In this document: positions 8,247 through 17,616 of the stretch, piece after piece | Numbering within the stretch: position 1 is the first letter of the stretch | How the letters are laid out: every line of letters starts with the position of its first letter | The notes under the pieces: model-generated | Seen by the model: only the letters and a program-made list of their open reading frames with translations | Databases searched by the model: none | Told to the model about the DNA's origin: nothing | NCBI GenBank assembly: GCA_001800245.1 | Contig: MGVA01000028.1 | Coordinates: forward strand, 118,452 to 182,451 | Source: Elusimicrobia bacterium RIFOXYA12_FULL_51_18 | GTDB lineage: Bacteria > Elusimicrobiota > Elusimicrobia > Elusimicrobiales > UBA9959 | Direction: 5' to 3' | DNA length: 64,000 nucleotides | Made by a program: the position numbers and the translations under genes

Positions 8247-9437
8247 CTACAACACTTTTATGAGCGCGAAATGGAGGTATTCCGTTTCCGGCATATTCAG
8301 CAGTATCGGGTGGTCTTTGGCCTGGGCCCGCAGTTCCATCAGCACGGCCATGCGGCCGGCTTTGGCGGCGGCTTCTCCCAGGATGTCTATGAAGACCTCG
8401 CGTGAGATGTGGTGGGAGCAGGTTGAGAAGGCGAGCAGGCCACCGGGGGGCAGGCCCGCCATGGCGGTGGAGTTGAGCCGTACCAAAAGCTTGGCCGCCT
8501 GGACCAGATTTTTTTTGCCTCTGACGAAGTTCGGAGGGTCCAGGAGTATGAAATCCGGGCTTTCCGGCATTTCGCCGCTCTGAAGCCCGCTCAGCACGCG
8601 CTCCGCGTCTTCTTTCCTGAAAATGACCTTGTTCTGAAGGTCGTTAATCTCCGCGTTCTTTTCAGCCGCCGCGACCACAGCGGAGGAAGAGTCCACGCCC
8701 CAGACCATTTCAGCTCCGGAGGCCGCGGCTGTCAGGGCAAAAGCGCCAAGATAAGTGTAGAGGTCCAGGACTTTGCGGCCCTTGAAATAGGGCTTCAGAA
8801 AAGCCCTGTTCTCGCTTTGATCGAAATACCAGCCGGTCTTCTGCCCCGAGGTGAGGGGGACATCGTATTTTAGGCCGTTCTCGGTTATCCGGACGGAGGC
8901 CGGGATATCGCCATAGGCGGTTTCCGTGTAAAGCTTCAGGCCCTCCAGTTTCCGGAAGTCGTGGCTGTTCCGGTAGTAGATGCCGCGCGGTTTATAAATT
9001 GCGCGCAGGTGTTTGGTTATCTCATCCTTAAGCATCTCGGCGCCGGCGGAAATTATTTCCACCACCAGGATATCCGAGTATTTATCCACTACCAGTCCCG
9101 GCAGGCCGTCTGACTCTCCGAAGAACATCCGGCCGTTTTCCGTGATCCCCATACTCTTGCGGTACTCCATGGCCCGGTTAAGCCTGGCATGTACGAAATC
9201 CGCTTCCATTTCCAGTGTTCCGGTTTTCAGGAGCCGGACAGCGATCAGGCTGTGGGGGTTGAAAAAACCGATGCCGGCCGGCTCTCCGGAGCCGCGGAGT
9301 ACGGCGCAGATCTCGCCCGGGGTTATGGTCGTGTCTATTTTCTCCAGTTCGTTTGAAAATATCCAGGGATGGCCCTTTTGAAGACGCCTTTCTCCTGAGA
9401 ATTTAAGCTTTAATGTTTTAATCGCTGATTTTTGCAT
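8247..9437 (-). CDS. class I SAM-dependent rRNA methyltransferase, RlmI-like
   Basis: A 396-residue protein with the RlmI layout. An N-terminal PUA RNA-binding domain (about 1-80, opening with RRLQKGHPWIFSNELE) is followed by an EEHEE-like linker. A methyltransferase core then carries motif I VLDLYTYLGAFALTAA, motif IV DFILLDPPNFVRGKK and the catalytic-cysteine motif LLAFSTCSHHISRE. RlmI makes 5-methylcytosine 1962 in 23S rRNA. The length matches E. coli RlmI (396). AAGGAA lies eight bases before the ATG. The exact target base is inferred from family membership. Confidence 0.87.
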   Translation of the reverse strand: MQKSAIKTLKLKFSGERRLQKGHPWIFSNELEKIDTTITPGEICAVLRGSGEPAGIGFFNPHSLIAVRLLKTGTLEMEADFVHARLNRAMEYRKSMGITENGRMFFGESDGLPGLVVDKYSDILVVEIISAGAEMLKDEITKHLRAIYKPRGIYYRNSHDFRKLEGLKLYTETAYGDIPASVRITENGLKYDVPLTSGQKTGWYFDQSENRAFLKPYFKGRKVLDLYTYLGAFALTAAASGAEMVWGVDSSSAVVAAAEKNAEINDLQNKVIFRKEDAERVLSGLQSGEMPESPDFILLDPPNFVRGKKNLVQAAKLLVRLNSTAMAGLPPGGLLAFSTCSHHISREVFIDILGEAAAKAGRMAVLMELRAQAKDHPILLNMPETEYLHFALIKVL

Positions 9438-9527
9438 AGGGTAGTGTTCCTTAAATTGCCGCGTGTAGTTGTCCTGGTAGTTATAAATAAAAAACGGCTT
9501 AAATGCTATCCTGGAGTTAATAGTCCG

Positions 9528-10310
9528 CTAATCTAGGGACATTATAGCTTCCACGTCGCTGCCGGCTTTTACGCCGAATGCTTTGGCGAAATTCCCGTTC
9601 CTTATGGAAAACTCCAGGAAGCCGAAGGAGCCTATAAGAGCCAGCGGTTCTCCTTCTGTTACGGAGGCGTAAGTGAGTTTGAGTCCTTTGACTAGTCTGT
9701 CCGAAACGGTGAAAATAGATTTTGCGCTGAGATATTGCTGCGTGATGTTGGTGATGGCGTTGCCGAAATGGTCCACCGCTATGACTTTGCCCATGACCCG
9801 GTTTCCGGTTTTTTCCGGGCGGGGGTAAGGGAATTTCCTATAGTCCCGTAATACCGGGCCGATATTTTTCTCCGGAAGGCCTTTGGCTATGGCCGCCGCC
9901 ACCGGGGCCATAATGTCCCGGCCGTGGAAGGTGGAACTGATGCGCGGCAGGAAAAGCGCGGAATTGTTTATAAAGCGGACCTCTTTTATCTTCTCGCGCT
10001 CGTCCACCCAGCTCAGAATACCGTTATCAGGGGCTATAAATTGGTGGTTCCTGGTCTTGGCCCACAGAATGCCGCGGCCCATGCCTACCGTGGGATCTAC
10101 AACCGTAATAAAAAGCGTGCTTTTGGGCATGTAGGGCATGGCCGCCATCAGATAGAAAGCGGCGGCCTGTATGTCCTGCGGCGGTATCTGGTGCGTGATG
10201 TCTATGATCGTAAGCCCCGGAGCTTTGGCCAGGATAACGCCTTTCATTGTGCCCACGAAAGGATCGTTGGTGCCGAAATCGGAAAGCAGGGCTATGAATT
10301 TGGTTTTCAT
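9528..10310 (-). CDS. SAM hydroxide adenosyltransferase (DUF62 family)
   Basis: A 260-residue member of the DUF62 family, related to the chlorinase/fluorinase enzymes. The N-terminal signature IALLSDFGTNDPFVGTMKG and the later IDITHQIPPQDI and VVDPTVGMGR segments are diagnostic. The active site motif FIAPDNGILSW is present. Family members that lack the halogenase loop hydrolyse SAM to adenosine and methionine. A halogenase cannot be excluded by eye, but the common bacterial form is the hydrolase. It sits upstream of rlmI on the same strand with a 90-base gap. Confidence 0.85.
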   Translation of the reverse strand: MKTKFIALLSDFGTNDPFVGTMKGVILAKAPGLTIIDITHQIPPQDIQAAAFYLMAAMPYMPKSTLFITVVDPTVGMGRGILWAKTRNHQFIAPDNGILSWVDEREKIKEVRFINNSALFLPRISSTFHGRDIMAPVAAAIAKGLPEKNIGPVLRDYRKFPYPRPEKTGNRVMGKVIAVDHFGNAITNITQQYLSAKSIFTVSDRLVKGLKLTYASVTEGEPLALIGSFGFLEFSIRNGNFAKAFGVKAGSDVEAIMSLD

Positions 10311-10407
10311 AATGAGCCGGACGTAATGCTTATGTCAGAAGGCGCAAGGTTGAATCAAAAAACAGAAAGGATAGAGATTCCTTCAGCCTAGGAGCCTTTC
10401 CGACGCC

Positions 10408-11007
10408 TTACGCCTGTTCAGTGTGCGTGTGATGGACCGTTGATCCCGGTATGGTAAGGGGCATCTTTTGTTTGCACAGCGGACAGTTATCGGAAGTGAA
10501 AAGCTGCAGAGGATATGAGATAAGGCCGCGTACCGGCACGTTAAGAGACAGATCTGCGGTGGAGCGGTCCACGATGGCCACTACGCCGATCACCTTGGCG
10601 CCGTAGCCTCTGGCCAGGTTTATGGCTTCCGAGCACAGGCGGCCGGTGTTCAATACATCGTCTACGATGAGCGCGCGTTCGCCTTCGGCTATCTTGAAAT
10701 CCCTCTTGAGGACCATCACTCCGTTTATGCGCTCGGTGAAGATGGAGCGGGCTTTTTTAACACGGGCTATTTCCTGTCCTATGCTCATGGAGCCTACGGA
10801 GGGGGAGATCACCACGTTTATCTCCTGGGGGAATTTTGAGGCCATCTCCCGGGCCACTTTCTGCGCCAGGTTTGGATACTGCATTACCAGCGAGGTCTGG
10901 ATATAGGTCTGCGTGTGGAATCTGGAAGGGAGCTGGAAATGTCCGTTTAAAATAGCTCCGTGCTCCTGAAGCAGCCCCACCACGTCAAATTTTCCCAGTT
11001 TAGACAT
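10408..11007 (-). CDS. pyrE: orotate phosphoribosyltransferase family protein
   Basis: A 199-residue type I phosphoribosyltransferase. The PRPP-binding motif ALIVDDVLNTGR sits at 112-123. The start LLQEHGAILNGHFQLPSRFH matches OPRTases that begin with the orotate-binding hood (GHFxLxSG, here with RF). It converts orotate and PRPP to OMP in pyrimidine synthesis. The C-terminus has an added CPLCKQ pair of cysteines, seen in some long PyrE forms. It starts two bases after the AsmA-like gene, so it belongs to that operon. A related purine or xanthine transferase is possible but less likely. Confidence 0.83.
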   Translation of the reverse strand: MSKLGKFDVVGLLQEHGAILNGHFQLPSRFHTQTYIQTSLVMQYPNLAQKVAREMASKFPQEINVVISPSVGSMSIGQEIARVKKARSIFTERINGVMVLKRDFKIAEGERALIVDDVLNTGRLCSEAINLARGYGAKVIGVVAIVDRSTADLSLNVPVRGLISYPLQLFTSDNCPLCKQKMPLTIPGSTVHHTHTEQA

Positions 11008-11009
11008 TG

Positions 11010-13208
11010 TTATTTACCTCCAGCAGCAAATTCATCTATTTTCGCCGAATCTATCCCAACGCCCTTCTTTATAGCTTCCGCAATGATACTGCCCGCTTCC
11101 TTGGGCCGCATCATGTTGATAGTAGGTTTATTCATTTTGCCTTCTATCGTGAAAGCCAGGGCCGGCTTCCCGCTGGCATCGGTCATGGTCTCCGGCAGGC
11201 TGCCCATGGAATAATACTTATCTGATATTGTATAAACTTTTAACCTGATATTCTCGTTCGCCAGGTCTAAAGTGCCGGTAGTGTAGATGGAAAACTCCTT
11301 GCCGGCCATGTAGAAATTACGGATGTTAATGTTTCCGGAGTCCAGCGTATATTCGCCTCCTATGGAGTTGAAATTCACGTCATTCAGTTTGTAGCCGAAC
11401 TTGAGCGCGCCCATTCTGTTGAGACGGTACATGGTAAGGATCGGGAGAGAAAAAATGTAGTAGATCCGGTCCTGTTCCGAAGTCTGCTGCACGTCATAGA
11501 AGGTTCCTCCGCCGGACTTTATGGAAACGTCCCCTTTCAGTTTTTCCAGCCGGCCGGTTATGTCTCTTAGGTTGGCTGTGAGGTAGAAGTTATTGGCGTA
11601 GAAATATTCGTGTTTAAGGAAGTCGGCCTTGTAGAGCAGGCGGAAAACCGCGAAGCCGGAAGGGATGGAGTTCTTGACCGTTTTTATCCAGGCCAGTTTG
11701 GACTCATAGAGAGGCGAAGCTTTCCTCGTCCGGACTTTTTTTATTTCCAGCAGGAAGTCCCGCCCTTCTTTGATGTCAAGGCGTTTGGAGTAGCCGGTGA
11801 AATAAGCGGTTTTTTTATCGGTAAGAGGGTTCAGGATCGTAAGCCTGCCCTTCAACGGCGCCCCGTCCCAGCGGGCCGAATATTCTCCCGTGAATTTTTC
11901 GCGGGAAAGCTGGGTGTTGATCTTCAGCCCCGTCAGCGCGTACCGGGACATTATCAGTCTGCCGTCCTGGACATTAAGATAGTTGTTCTTGAAACTTTCA
12001 GAGAAAAGAGCGGAAAGATTGAGGCCGTCGAAATGCAGGTTCTTGTACAGGAAGTTGGCTTTATTCGAAGTCAGGATGACTTTTGACAGCGTGAACTTGC
12101 CTTGCTTGTTGTTTACTCCCACTCTTACCTGGGCTATGCCGGAGGCCTCGGCCAAAGGCAGGTCCTTGGCCATCTTTTTAAGTTCCGCCAGGCTGAAAGG
12201 CGGGGTGAAGATATTGAAATCATAGACGGTGGCGGTGTTGCTGCTGAACTTGAGCCAGCCTTCAGCCCGCAGGCCCGGAGGATTTACGTCCAGCGACATG
12301 TTAAGAGTCTTGTCCTCAGTCATTTTAGCTTTCAACGTCCACCGGGCGGGCGGCAGGGTGAAGTTGTATGGACTCTTGAAAAGAGGCGCCAGGTCGTAGT
12401 CGGATAGTCTTTCGGCGCGGGCCGTCAGCCGGATCTCAGGCCGCCGGAAATTCTTTATGCCGCCTTCGGCCTTAAAAGACTTGTTCAGGGCCGAAAACGT
12501 TAGCGAAAGATCTTTGACTTCAGCCAGATCCATGTTGAAACCCCTGAAGTTCACGGCGCCTTCGGCGTAGATCCGGCCCCCCAGATCCTTGCCCAGGGTT
12601 TTGCGCTTGAAAAATACCGACAGATAGAAAGGCGTGTCCGCGTTCGGCTCGAAATCCTTGAGAGTGAGGCTGACGTTCTCAAAAGAGTAGCGTTCCCCCG
12701 GATAGCGTACGCTTATTACGCCGTCCTTTATTTCGGCCGTGGTTATTTTGTTCAGGCGGTTTTTATTAGCGGAAGGCCGTTTGTAAGCTTCAAGGATGTC
12801 CGAGAAATTCCAACTGCCGGAAGAATGCTTTATCAGTTCTATTTTCGGAGAGACCAGAACTACGCTGTCTATAACTATATTGCGTTTTAAAAGCGGCGCA
12901 AGGCGGTAGGTGGCGTAGATATAATCGGCGGTCACAAAGCTCATCGCCTCCGGCCCCGGCTCAACCACCTGGAGCCCTTTTATCTTGATCTCTCCGGTGA
13001 AGGACATCTTGGCGGAGTTTATATGGACCGGCCTTTTGAAAAATCCCTGGAGCTGGTCGGTGACCACGGCTTCCAGGTCCCGCGCCGTGAACATGGTGTG
13101 CAGGATGATGGTGCCGGTCACAAGCAGCAGGAAGGCGAAGATAAGGGGGAGGAATATTATCCTCAGGATGATCTGTTTGACTATTTTCATCGTTTTTAAT
13201 CGCTTCAT
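11010..13208 (-). CDS. AsmA-like envelope protein
   Basis: A 732-residue protein with one N-terminal membrane helix (about 10-32) and a long periplasmic body. The opening DLEAVVTDQLQGFFKRPVHI and the following GEIKIKGLQV/KSPKIEL repeats are typical of AsmA/DUF748 proteins, which form long grooved beta rods. The family moves or regulates lipids between inner and outer membrane. The C-terminal domain (LDSGNINIRNFYMAGKEF) matches the AsmA C-terminal fold. It lies three bases after the M50 protease gene and two bases before pyrE. It is probably one operon with the small membrane protein upstream. Confidence 0.75.
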   Translation of the reverse strand: MKRLKTMKIVKQIILRIIFLPLIFAFLLLVTGTIILHTMFTARDLEAVVTDQLQGFFKRPVHINSAKMSFTGEIKIKGLQVVEPGPEAMSFVTADYIYATYRLAPLLKRNIVIDSVVLVSPKIELIKHSSGSWNFSDILEAYKRPSANKNRLNKITTAEIKDGVISVRYPGERYSFENVSLTLKDFEPNADTPFYLSVFFKRKTLGKDLGGRIYAEGAVNFRGFNMDLAEVKDLSLTFSALNKSFKAEGGIKNFRRPEIRLTARAERLSDYDLAPLFKSPYNFTLPPARWTLKAKMTEDKTLNMSLDVNPPGLRAEGWLKFSSNTATVYDFNIFTPPFSLAELKKMAKDLPLAEASGIAQVRVGVNNKQGKFTLSKVILTSNKANFLYKNLHFDGLNLSALFSESFKNNYLNVQDGRLIMSRYALTGLKINTQLSREKFTGEYSARWDGAPLKGRLTILNPLTDKKTAYFTGYSKRLDIKEGRDFLLEIKKVRTRKASPLYESKLAWIKTVKNSIPSGFAVFRLLYKADFLKHEYFYANNFYLTANLRDITGRLEKLKGDVSIKSGGGTFYDVQQTSEQDRIYYIFSLPILTMYRLNRMGALKFGYKLNDVNFNSIGGEYTLDSGNINIRNFYMAGKEFSIYTTGTLDLANENIRLKVYTISDKYYSMGSLPETMTDASGKPALAFTIEGKMNKPTINMMRPKEAGSIIAEAIKKGVGIDSAKIDEFAAGGK

Positions 13209-13211
13209 GAT

Positions 13212-13946
13212 TTATCGGCCCAGGTATATTTTAGCAGTATCAAGGCTTCTAACGATATATGAGGCCGCTGTGAAGAGCCAGCCGGCTATCGCGCCAGCTC
13301 CGGTCCAGACGGTCGCGGCGTAGCTCCTGAGCGAGATAAAGTGGGGGAATATTAGTTTTAGCGCCAGCGCCAGGCACAGGCTGTTAAGCAGCACTACCAT
13401 GGAAAAAGAAAACAAAACCCCGCCGGCCTTTTTCAGGTCGCTCTGCACGGGGCCGGTCAGAATCTCCCCGGTATGCATCAGGTGGAAAGCCAGGAAGAAC
13501 CCGGTGGCGCCTGTGAAAAATGGCCGGTAGGGCGCCATATTCCAGAAAAAAGCCGCCAGCCCGTAGGCCGCGCCCGCCGCCAGCGCGTAAAAAGGTATAA
13601 AATATGGCGCCAGCGAGATGAAAGCGTTAGTGGCGTTCATCGCCACATATCCGCCGTTTTTCCCGACGTTTATTTTTTTTATCTTAATTCCGCTGACTAG
13701 CGCCGCCAGAGCGTGGCTCAACTCGTGGGCCAGGACATAAAAAAAACGGCTTACCGGCAGATAGAAATGCAGGGGGCAGTAAAGCGCGGCCCCTATCAGG
13801 AGGGGCAGGGATGCCTGGATACGCGCAAGCGCGGAGAGTGTAAGGGTGGCGGTGGCGAAAGCCGCGGCCACCGTCAGCGGCGAGATTATCAGGCCGGCAA
13901 AAACCTTGGAACTCACAAGAGCGTTTGTGCTGCCGGTTCTACTCAA
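13212..13946 (-). CDS. M50-family membrane metallopeptidase
   Basis: A 244-residue polytopic protein with the zinc motif HELSH (His74, Glu75, His78) inside a hydrophobic segment, as in site-2 proteases. About six membrane helices are predicted. The family usually has a second zinc ligand in an Asp-containing helix. Here the helix near residues 140-165 (HLMHTGEILTGP) could supply it but lacks the canonical N-x2-P-x-x-x-D-G, so activity is not certain. The start overlaps the end of the upstream small gene by eight bases. Confidence 0.7.
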   Translation of the reverse strand: MSRTGSTNALVSSKVFAGLIISPLTVAAAFATATLTLSALARIQASLPLLIGAALYCPLHFYLPVSRFFYVLAHELSHALAALVSGIKIKKINVGKNGGYVAMNATNAFISLAPYFIPFYALAAGAAYGLAAFFWNMAPYRPFFTGATGFFLAFHLMHTGEILTGPVQSDLKKAGGVLFSFSMVVLLNSLCLALALKLIFPHFISLRSYAATVWTGAGAIAGWLFTAASYIVRSLDTAKIYLGR

Positions 13947-14397
13947 TCTGATAGTCCTTGAATTCCGTTTTCCCGGCTTTAAGTTCGGCTTTCCACAACG
14001 CCAGCGCCTCCGGCGCCTTTTGGCGCGCGAGCCGGGTCCAACGCGTTACCGGGGGTGAAAAATATGTCCCGGCGGTCTTGTACCAGACATAGGCGTATTT
14101 GGCCGAACTTTCCACTGTTTTAAAGTCTTTTTCCGCCAGGAGCGAGTCTTTTTTATCCTCGAAGTCATCTTCGGTTATGCGGTTCGCGGCCCTTTCGGCC
14201 GCAAGAGCCTGGAGCTTTGCTGAAAATATCTTGTCTAAAAAATCTTTTTTCAATACGGGGTTTTTGCTCCAGGCCATGTATTTTTCGCCTTCCAGATAAG
14301 CGCTTTTGGCCCGGAACATCAGATCCAGGTATGCGGCGGAAATAATAAAAGTCACCGCGCAAAGGGACAATAAAAGGTGTTTTAATTTCACTGGCAT
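13939..14397 (-). CDS. small membrane-anchored protein of unknown function
   Basis: A 152-residue protein. One hydrophobic helix near the N-terminus (about 7-27, LLLSLCAVTFIISAAYL) anchors a helical, charged domain rich in Lys, Glu and Ala. No known family is recognised. It overlaps the M50 protease gene by eight bases, so co-translation and a joint envelope role with the protease and AsmA-like protein are plausible. Confidence 0.6.
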   Translation of the reverse strand: MPVKLKHLLLSLCAVTFIISAAYLDLMFRAKSAYLEGEKYMAWSKNPVLKKDFLDKIFSAKLQALAAERAANRITEDDFEDKKDSLLAEKDFKTVESSAKYAYVWYKTAGTYFSPPVTRWTRLARQKAPEALALWKAELKAGKTEFKDYQIE

Positions 14398-14435
14398 CGA
14401 AAATAACGCGCGGAAGCCGGGGATTAAGGCGGCGC

Positions 14436-14861
14436 TTAAATGCCGAATTTTTTTACGGGCGGCTGGGTCTTGAGTATCTTATGCACCACGGCCGCAAGCG
14501 CTTGGGGCTTCACGGGTTTTTCTATGAAGTCCTTTACATTAGGTTCCTGCTTTATCATGTCGGAAGTGGAGCGGTCGGTGTATCTGCCAGTTATAATGAC
14601 GATCGGGATATTAACGGTCTCGTCGCTCTGGAGTTCCCGCAGGATTTCGAATCCCCCGAATTTGGGCAGCATGAGGTCCAGTAGAATGATGTCGGGCGAA
14701 ACCTGCCGGGCTTTTCTGAGCGCTTCCTCTCCGTCCACGGCCTTATCCACCCTGAATCCTTCTTTTTTTATCACGAACTCTATAAGATCCCTGACCGCTT
14801 CGTCATCGTCCACTATAAGCACGAGTTTGTCGGCGGGGACCGCGAAACCTGGGTTTTCCAT
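14436..14861 (-). CDS. response regulator, receiver domain only
   Basis: A 141-residue receiver with a short N-terminal extension. The acidic pocket LIVDDDEAVRD, phospho-acceptor Asp in LLDLMLPKFGG, the Thr in IVIITGRY and Lys in FIEKPVKP are all in place. No output domain is attached; the C-terminal tail is short (PPVKKFGI). It lies in the minus-strand run downstream of the glycine cleavage genes, with a 69-base gap. The partner kinase is not evident. Confidence 0.9.
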   Translation of the reverse strand: MENPGFAVPADKLVLIVDDDEAVRDLIEFVIKKEGFRVDKAVDGEEALRKARQVSPDIILLDLMLPKFGGFEILRELQSDETVNIPIVIITGRYTDRSTSDMIKQEPNVKDFIEKPVKPQALAAVVHKILKTQPPVKKFGI

Positions 14862-14930
14862 TAAGCTCCTGTATTTACTCCAAAGGCGATTTTAAACAGC
14901 ATCTTATACCGCGATCAGCGGGCCTTGAAT

Positions 14931-15161
14931 TTATAAGTTGGTCGTAACAAGCGTTTCGGTTGTCTGCACGCCGTGTATGCCGCGGACCTCGCGTACTATA
15001 AGGCCGCTGAGCTTGTCTATAGTGTCGGATTCAGCCACCAAAACGGCGTCCCATCCTCCGAAGGTCAGATAGACGTCTTTCACGCCGCGGACGCTTTTGA
15101 TCTGTTGTATCGCCTTCTGCTCAAGGCCTGCCACCAGTTTGCATAGTACGAATGCGATCAT
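14931..15161 (-). CDS. stand-alone Lrp/AsnC ligand-binding (RAM) domain protein
   Basis: Only 76 residues, equal to the C-terminal RAM domain of Lrp/AsnC regulators without the helix-turn-helix. The pattern VRGVKDVYLTFGGWDAVLVAES with a closing V-R-x-V-x-G-x-x-x-T-x-T (here REVRGIHGVQTTET) is characteristic. Such stand-alone domains form dimers and octamers that bind amino acids. It sits 42 bases downstream of the lipoate ligase gene, close to the glycine cleavage genes, so glycine or another amino acid may be its ligand (inference). Confidence 0.85.
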   Translation of the reverse strand: MIAFVLCKLVAGLEQKAIQQIKSVRGVKDVYLTFGGWDAVLVAESDTIDKLSGLIVREVRGIHGVQTTETLVTTNL

Positions 15162-15203
15162 GGGATTTTCTCCTTAAACTACCAACCCCGCCGACAACCG
15201 TTT

Positions 15204-15902
15204 TTATATCCTCTCGTTCCATTCTTTTGCGCCGTACTTTGTTTTCGCCAGCGCTTTTAATTTTTCCGTTTCCCGCCCCGTGAATTCCCCGCTGCGCCAC
15301 GAAAGCCCGTATTCCACTCCCAGTGCTTTAATTATGACGTTCCTGTGAAAGCCCGAATTGGTCCTCGCGTCCGGAGCCTGGAAAGAGGCCTGGTAAAGCA
15401 TATGGTCGCCGAATTTACGCAGGGCCCCACCAAGCACTTTTTTCCCATTATACAAAATATCCAGATTTACCGGCTTGGCAAAACAGGCCATTACCGGGTT
15501 ATTGATCCTGTAATCCGGGGTTTTTTCATTAAGCAGTTCAAAGCTGACTCCCGCCTGCGCATAGGCTCCGGTAATGGCCCTGTGCAGGCGGTCATATGTT
15601 TTGGCCGGTTCAAAATAGGCGCCGGGCTGGTAGAATACGAAAGAAAACGTCAGATCGCTCTCGTGAAAAACTATGCCGCCCCCGGTCGGCCGGCGCACCA
15701 GGGGCAGGGCCGCCTTTTCCGGGCCTATCCCGGAGCGGACCGACGCGATGCGCTGGGAATAGCCGAAGGTCACTCCGGGCCCGCTCCAGTTATAAAAGCG
15801 CAGGGTATGTGTGGAGAGGAGCGCGTCACAAAGGACTTCATCCGCCGCCATCTGTTCAAAGGCGGTTAAGGGATGGGTCTCGATGATAAGGCCTTTATCC
15901 AT
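15204..15902 (-). CDS. lipoate-protein ligase A-like protein
   Basis: A 232-residue member of the biotin/lipoate ligase superfamily. The key loop RRPTGGGIVFHESDLTFSF and the downstream GKKVLGGALRKFGDHMLYQAS (catalytic Lys in G-x-K-V-x-G-x-A) fit LplA or LipM-type proteins. It would attach lipoate or octanoate to the GcvH encoded upstream. Octanoyltransferases of the LipM type have a conserved Cys; a Cys is present at VMACFAKPV, so either ligase or octanoyltransferase is possible. It lies 150 bases downstream of gcvPB, with an inverted repeat in the spacer. Confidence 0.82.
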   Translation of the reverse strand: MDKGLIIETHPLTAFEQMAADEVLCDALLSTHTLRFYNWSGPGVTFGYSQRIASVRSGIGPEKAALPLVRRPTGGGIVFHESDLTFSFVFYQPGAYFEPAKTYDRLHRAITGAYAQAGVSFELLNEKTPDYRINNPVMACFAKPVNLDILYNGKKVLGGALRKFGDHMLYQASFQAPDARTNSGFHRNVIIKALGVEYGLSWRSGEFTGRETEKLKALAKTKYGAKEWNERI

Positions 15903-15917
15903 GGCACATCTCTTGCT

Positions 15918-16036
15918 AGACAGCGGGACAGCTAGGCGGCTGGACGGCTTTTATAAGGAGTATCGGACCTTAAAGCTGGCCAGTCCCCCATCCATCGTCG
16001 CCGCGCTCTTTCGCGGTTCCGGCTGTCCCGCCGTCT
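15918..16036. repeat. inverted repeat in the gcvPB-lplA spacer
   Basis: Arms of 16 bases (15918-15933 AGACAGCGGGACAGCT; 16021-16036 GGCTGTCCCGCCGTCT) pair with two mismatches across an 87-base centre. Nothing coding is seen in the centre. It could be a small mobile element of the MITE kind or a long mRNA hairpin between two operon genes. No second copy was found in the window. Confidence 0.5.
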
Positions 16037-16052
16037 CGCCGTCCAGTGGTTT

Positions 16053-17615
16053 TTACCAGCGCAGATTCGGCTGCCTGGCCGCCTGTACTTCGTCCAGCCG
16101 TTTGACCGGCATGGTGTGGGGGGCGTCCTTAAGAAGCTGGGGTGTGGAGGCTCCCTCGTTCTTTATCGCGAGCATGGTTTCCACGAAGGAATCCATGGTT
16201 TCCTTGGATTCTGTTTCCGTGGGCTCTATCATTATGGCTTCATGGACGATGAGCGGGAAGTAGATCGTGGGCGCGTGAAAGCCGTAGTCCAGCAGCCGCT
16301 TGGCGACATCCAGGGTTTTCAGGCCTTTAGCTGTCAGTTCATCCGGCGGGGTCAGCACGCATTCGTGCATGCAGTACTCTTTGGAGTGGGCCGGGTAAAC
16401 GGCTTGCAAACGGCTTTTCATGTAATTGGCGTTGAGGATGGCGTTCTCCGCTATCCCGGCAAGTTCTTTTTTTGAATGCATGAGCAAATAGGCGTAAGCG
16501 CGTGTCAGCACTCCGACATTGCCGAAGAAAGCCTTGACCTTGCCGATGGAATGAGGATGGTTGTAATCCGTAGTGTAAGCGCCGCCGCTCTTTAATACTC
16601 GGGGTACCGGTAGGAATTCTTCCAGGCGGTTCTTTACGCCTATCCCGCCCGCTCCGGGCCCGCCGCCCCCGTGGGGGGTCGAAAAAGTCTTATGTGTGTT
16701 AATGTGCATAATGTCCACGCCGAGATCCCCTGGCTTTACAAGGCCGATGAGGGCGTTAAAATTGGCCCCGTCCATGTAGACTAGCGCGCCGGCCTTGTGC
16801 GCCATATCGGCTATCTCTTCTATGCGGGACTCGAATATTCCCAGAGTGTTGGGAATAGTGAGCATGAGTACCGCCGTCTTATCGCTCAGGTGGACCTTCA
16901 GGTCGGCCGGATCAACCCGTCCGTCGGGTCCCGACTTTATGTTAACGGGGGTGAAGCCCAGCATGGCGGCCGTGGCCGGGTTGGTGCCGTGGGCGGAATC
17001 GGGGCATATTATTTCGGTGCGCGCGCTGTCTCCAAGTTTTTCGAAGTAGGCTTTCGCTATGAGCAGGCCGGTGAATTCGCTGTGCGCGCCGGCGGCCGGC
17101 TGGAGGGTGAAAGCAGCCATGCCGCAAAGGGCGCAGAGCCTTTTTTCCAGGTCATAAAGCATTTCCAGTGTGCCCTGTGAAGATTTGTCGTGGGCCAGGG
17201 GATGAAGGCCGGAGAAACCTTCCAGCGCGGCCGCTTCTTCGTTTATTCTCGGGTTGTACTTCATGGTGCAGGAGCCCAGCGGATAAAAATTGGCGTCCAC
17301 GGAAAAGGCCATTTTTGAAAGCCTGGTGTAATGGCGCACCACGTCGAGCTCCGAAAGTTCTGGCAGTTTCGGGGCTGTTTTTCTGGCGAAGCCGGCGGGA
17401 ACTTCGTCCGTGGCCTTTCCGCCTGAGGCGGACCCGCCGGATTGTTTGGCGGACAGGAGGTTCTTGAAAGCGATCCCCCTTCTGCCGGGATCTGATTTTT
17501 CTATGCTTAAGCGGTTGTCCGGTTTACCGATATCGGCCGTGGTTACGGAGGACGGAAGTCCGGCGGCGTTCTTAACGGCGTCTTTTGCTGTCTCGGTCGG
17601 AGTATTAGTCGTCAT
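16053..17615 (-). CDS. gcvPB: glycine dehydrogenase (decarboxylating) subunit 2, P-protein
   Basis: The C-terminal half of the split P-protein, 520 residues. The PLP-binding lysine is about Lys309 in INTHKTFSTPHGGGGPG, and the YPLGSCTMKYNP motif is intact. With GcvPA it decarboxylates glycine and passes the aminomethyl group to lipoyl-GcvH. The first 70-80 residues are a poorly conserved, Ala/Thr/Gly-rich extension, somewhat longer than usual; a later start is possible but no better ribosome site is obvious. It begins one base after gcvPA. Confidence 0.96.
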   Translation of the reverse strand: MTTNTPTETAKDAVKNAAGLPSSVTTADIGKPDNRLSIEKSDPGRRGIAFKNLLSAKQSGGSASGGKATDEVPAGFARKTAPKLPELSELDVVRHYTRLSKMAFSVDANFYPLGSCTMKYNPRINEEAAALEGFSGLHPLAHDKSSQGTLEMLYDLEKRLCALCGMAAFTLQPAAGAHSEFTGLLIAKAYFEKLGDSARTEIICPDSAHGTNPATAAMLGFTPVNIKSGPDGRVDPADLKVHLSDKTAVLMLTIPNTLGIFESRIEEIADMAHKAGALVYMDGANFNALIGLVKPGDLGVDIMHINTHKTFSTPHGGGGPGAGGIGVKNRLEEFLPVPRVLKSGGAYTTDYNHPHSIGKVKAFFGNVGVLTRAYAYLLMHSKKELAGIAENAILNANYMKSRLQAVYPAHSKEYCMHECVLTPPDELTAKGLKTLDVAKRLLDYGFHAPTIYFPLIVHEAIMIEPTETESKETMDSFVETMLAIKNEGASTPQLLKDAPHTMPVKRLDEVQAARQPNLRW

Positions 17616-17616
17616 A

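Noticed and set aside
10320-10405. Additional R2 copy
   Set aside because: CTAGGAGCCTTTCCGAC at 10390 and TTATGTCAGAAGG at 10330 resemble R2 ends, but the arms are too degraded and the interior shows no match.
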